Notes under the pieces: generated by a model | The model's database searches: none | What the model was told of the DNA's origin: nothing | Seen by the model: the letters and a program-made list of their open reading frames with translations, nothing else | Translations under genes and position numbers: made by a program | Assembly (NCBI RefSeq): GCF_017795745.1 | Contig: NZ_CP059067.1 | Location: 2,914,001-2,978,000 of the forward strand | Reading direction: 5' to 3' | DNA length: 64,000 nt | Origin: Rhizobacter sp. AJA081-3 | GTDB lineage: Bacteria > Pseudomonadota > Gammaproteobacteria > Burkholderiales > Burkholderiaceae_C | Shown here: piece after piece, positions 62,661 through 64,000 of the stretch | How positions within the stretch are numbered: the stretch's first letter is position 1 | Layout of the letters: each line of letters begins with the position of its first letter

Positions 62661-62672
62661 ACAGACATGAAA

Positions 62673-62696
62673 GAGCCCGGCGCGAGGGCCGGGCTC
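62673..62696 (-). terminator. Terminator of the pha genes
   Basis: GAGCCCGGC, a six-base loop and GCCGGGCTC form a nine-pair stem between the convergent YitT and phaB genes. On the minus strand it is followed by TTTC. Confidence 0.75.
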
Positions 62697-62718
62697 GAGG
62701 TGAATCGCGTGAACGCGA

Positions 62719-63456
62719 TCAGCCCATGTGCAAACCGCCGTTGACCGAGAAGTCCGCGCCGGTCGCGAAACCGGATTCGTCCGACGCCACCCACGACACG
62801 ATGGAGGCGATGTCCTCCGGCGTGCCCAGGCGCTTGACCGGGATGCCCGAGACGATCTTGTCCAGCACTTCTTGCTTGATCGCCTTGACCATGTCGGTGG
62901 CGATGTAGCCCGGGCTCACGGTGTTCACCGTCACGCCCTTGTTGGCCACTTCCTGCGCCAGCGCCATCGTGAAGCCGTGCATGCCGGCCTTGGCGGCGGA
63001 GTAGTTGGTCTGGCCGAACTGCCCCTTCTCGCCGTTCACCGAGCTGATGTTGACGATGCGGCCCCAGCCCTTGTCGAGCATGCCCTCGATCACCTGCTTG
63101 GTGACGTTGAACAGGCTGGTCAGGTTGGTCTCGATCACCGCGTCCCAGTCGGCCCGGCTCATCTTGCGGAACATGCCGTCGCGCGTGATGCCGGCGTTGT
63201 TGACCAGCACGTCCACCGTGCCGTGCTCGGCCTTGACCTTCTCGAAGGCCGCCACGGTCGAATCCCAGTCGCCGACGTTGCCCACCGACGCGTAGAACGT
63301 GTAGCCCAGGGCCTTCTGCTCACCGATCCACTTCACGTGGTCGCGGCTCGGGCCGCAGCCGGCGATGACCTTGAAACCGTCCTTGTGCAGGCGCTGGCAC
63401 ATCGAGGTGCCGATGCCACCCATGCCACCCGTCACGTACGCAATCTTCTGAGCCAT
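62719..63456 (-). CDS. phaB: Acetoacetyl-CoA reductase PhaB
   Basis: A 245-aa NADPH-dependent SDR that reduces acetoacetyl-CoA to (R)-3-hydroxybutyryl-CoA for polyhydroxybutyrate. It has VTGGMGGIGTSMCQRLHKDG (cofactor loop), LVNNAGITRDGMFRKM, the catalytic Ser in NISSVNGEKGQFGQTNYSAAK with the YSAAK Tyr/Lys, shown here as SVNGEKGQFGQTNYSAAK, and VNTVSPGYIATDMVKAI. AGGAGA precedes the ATG. It lies 41 bp after phaA. Confidence 0.96.
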   Translation of the reverse strand: MAQKIAYVTGGMGGIGTSMCQRLHKDGFKVIAGCGPSRDHVKWIGEQKALGYTFYASVGNVGDWDSTVAAFEKVKAEHGTVDVLVNNAGITRDGMFRKMSRADWDAVIETNLTSLFNVTKQVIEGMLDKGWGRIVNISSVNGEKGQFGQTNYSAAKAGMHGFTMALAQEVANKGVTVNTVSPGYIATDMVKAIKQEVLDKIVSGIPVKRLGTPEDIASIVSWVASDESGFATGADFSVNGGLHMG

Positions 63457-63497
63457 TTGTCTTCTCCTGGTTGAAATCGTGTTGTGTCTGGAAAGGT

Positions 63498-64000
63498 TCA
63501 GCGTTCGATCGTCAGCGCCACGCCCATGCCGCCGCCGATGCACAGCGAGGCAATGCCCTTCTTGGCATTGCGGCGCTGCATTTCGTGCAGCAGCGTGACG
63601 AGGATGCGGCAGCCGGATGCGCCGATCGGGTGGCCGATGGCGATGGCGCCGCCGTTCACGTTGACCTTGCTGGTGTCCCAGCCCATCTCCTGGTGCACTG
63701 CGCACGCCTGTGCGGCGAAGGCTTCGTTGATCTCGAGCAGGTCGAGGTCGGCGGCCTTCCAGCCGGCGCGCTGCAGCGCACGCTGGCTCGCCGGCACCGG
63801 GCCCATGCCCATGGTGGCCGGGTCGAGGCCGGCCGAAGAGTAGGAAGCAATGCGACCCAACGGCGTCAGGCCCAGCTTGTCGGCGAGCTTCGCGCTCATC
63901 ACCACCACGCCGGCGGCACCGTCGTTCAGGCCGGAGGCGTTGCCGGCGGTCACGCTGCCAGCCTTGTCGAAGGCGGGGCGCAGGCCGGCCAGGCCTTCGG
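63498..64000 (-). CDS. phaA: Acetyl-CoA C-acetyltransferase PhaA (3' part only)
   Basis: The C-terminal 166 residues of a beta-ketothiolase; the gene runs off the right edge. It has [52 protein letters not shown] and [14 protein letters not shown], with the catalytic His and C-terminal Cys. It condenses two acetyl-CoA for polyhydroxybutyrate synthesis, directly upstream of phaB. Confidence 0.94.
   Translation of the reverse strand, partial: EGLAGLRPAFDKAGSVTAGNASGLNDGAAGVVVMSAKLADKLGLTPLGRIASYSSAGLDPATMGMGPVPASQRALQRAGWKAADLDLLEINEAFAAQACAVHQEMGWDTSKVNVNGGAIAIGHPIGASGCRILVTLLHEMQRRNAKKGIASLCIGGGMGVALTIER

Overview
The window is very GC-rich chromosomal DNA, almost fully packed with genes. 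Gene content and order point to a betaproteobacterium of the order Burkholderiales, most likely the Rubrivivax / Leptothrix / Methylibium side of the order. Supporting marks are an aroA-cmk gene fusion, the pheA-tyrA-aroA-rpsA-ihfB-lapA-lapB-hld order, polyhydroxybutyrate genes (phaA, phaB), a tmRNA with tag ANDNSYALAA, and a MutL with its own endonuclease motif. This placement is inference from family knowledge; no search was run.

Layout. 1-9347: queG (partial) and tsaE diverge, followed by amiC, an esterase, a DedA protein, mutL, a lipoprotein hydrolase, an RluF-type pseudouridine synthase with an apparently frameshifted N-terminal extension, and a cupin/JmjC-like oxygenase. A 640-bp non-coding stretch carrying a large imperfect inverted repeat follows. 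9348-15392: a PA2779/PA2778-type pair, an MFS drug exporter, miaA, a LolD-like ABC ATPase, an ODP-like beta-lactamase-fold protein and an SGNH-like lipoprotein. 15520-22699: a tightly overlapping operon of a PhnD-like binding protein, a PAS histidine kinase, a receiver-only regulator, an FtsX-type ABC permease and an AttH/CrtC-like lipocalin protein. 22778-28383: an acetyl-CoA hydrolase/transferase, an MsbA-like ABC exporter, an OmpA-type lipoprotein and thyA. 28399-32037 (minus): a membrane-anchored endonuclease/phosphatase-family protein, tmRNA, gph-ubiG and ompA.

32317-45713: gyrA, a DUF2059 protein, pheA, tyrA, the aroA::cmk fusion, rpsA, ihfB, lapA, lapB, rfaE1, hldD and a ComEA-like protein. 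This is an information-processing, aromatic amino acid and LPS-heptose block. The rpsA leader can fold into three hairpins. 45730-50417 (minus): dnaE and a patatin. 50450-53153: trhO, a methyltransferase and an EgtB-like sulfoxide synthase. 53181-57861: DUF599, two flavin-dependent proteins and a pirin, with a divergent LysR regulator followed by gluQRS. 57899-62660: an FKBP, a transglutaminase-like protein, a DEAD-box helicase (minus), DUF2189, DUF2788 and YitT. 62719-64000 (minus): phaB and phaA (partial).

The most unusual points are the 458-bp inverted repeat, the sensor plus ABC permease operon whose likely ATPase lies 5.4 kb away, the aroA::cmk fusion, the rpsA leader hairpins, and an EgtB-like gene next to a methyltransferase that does not look like EgtD. 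No tRNA, rRNA, CRISPR array, prophage or transposase was seen.
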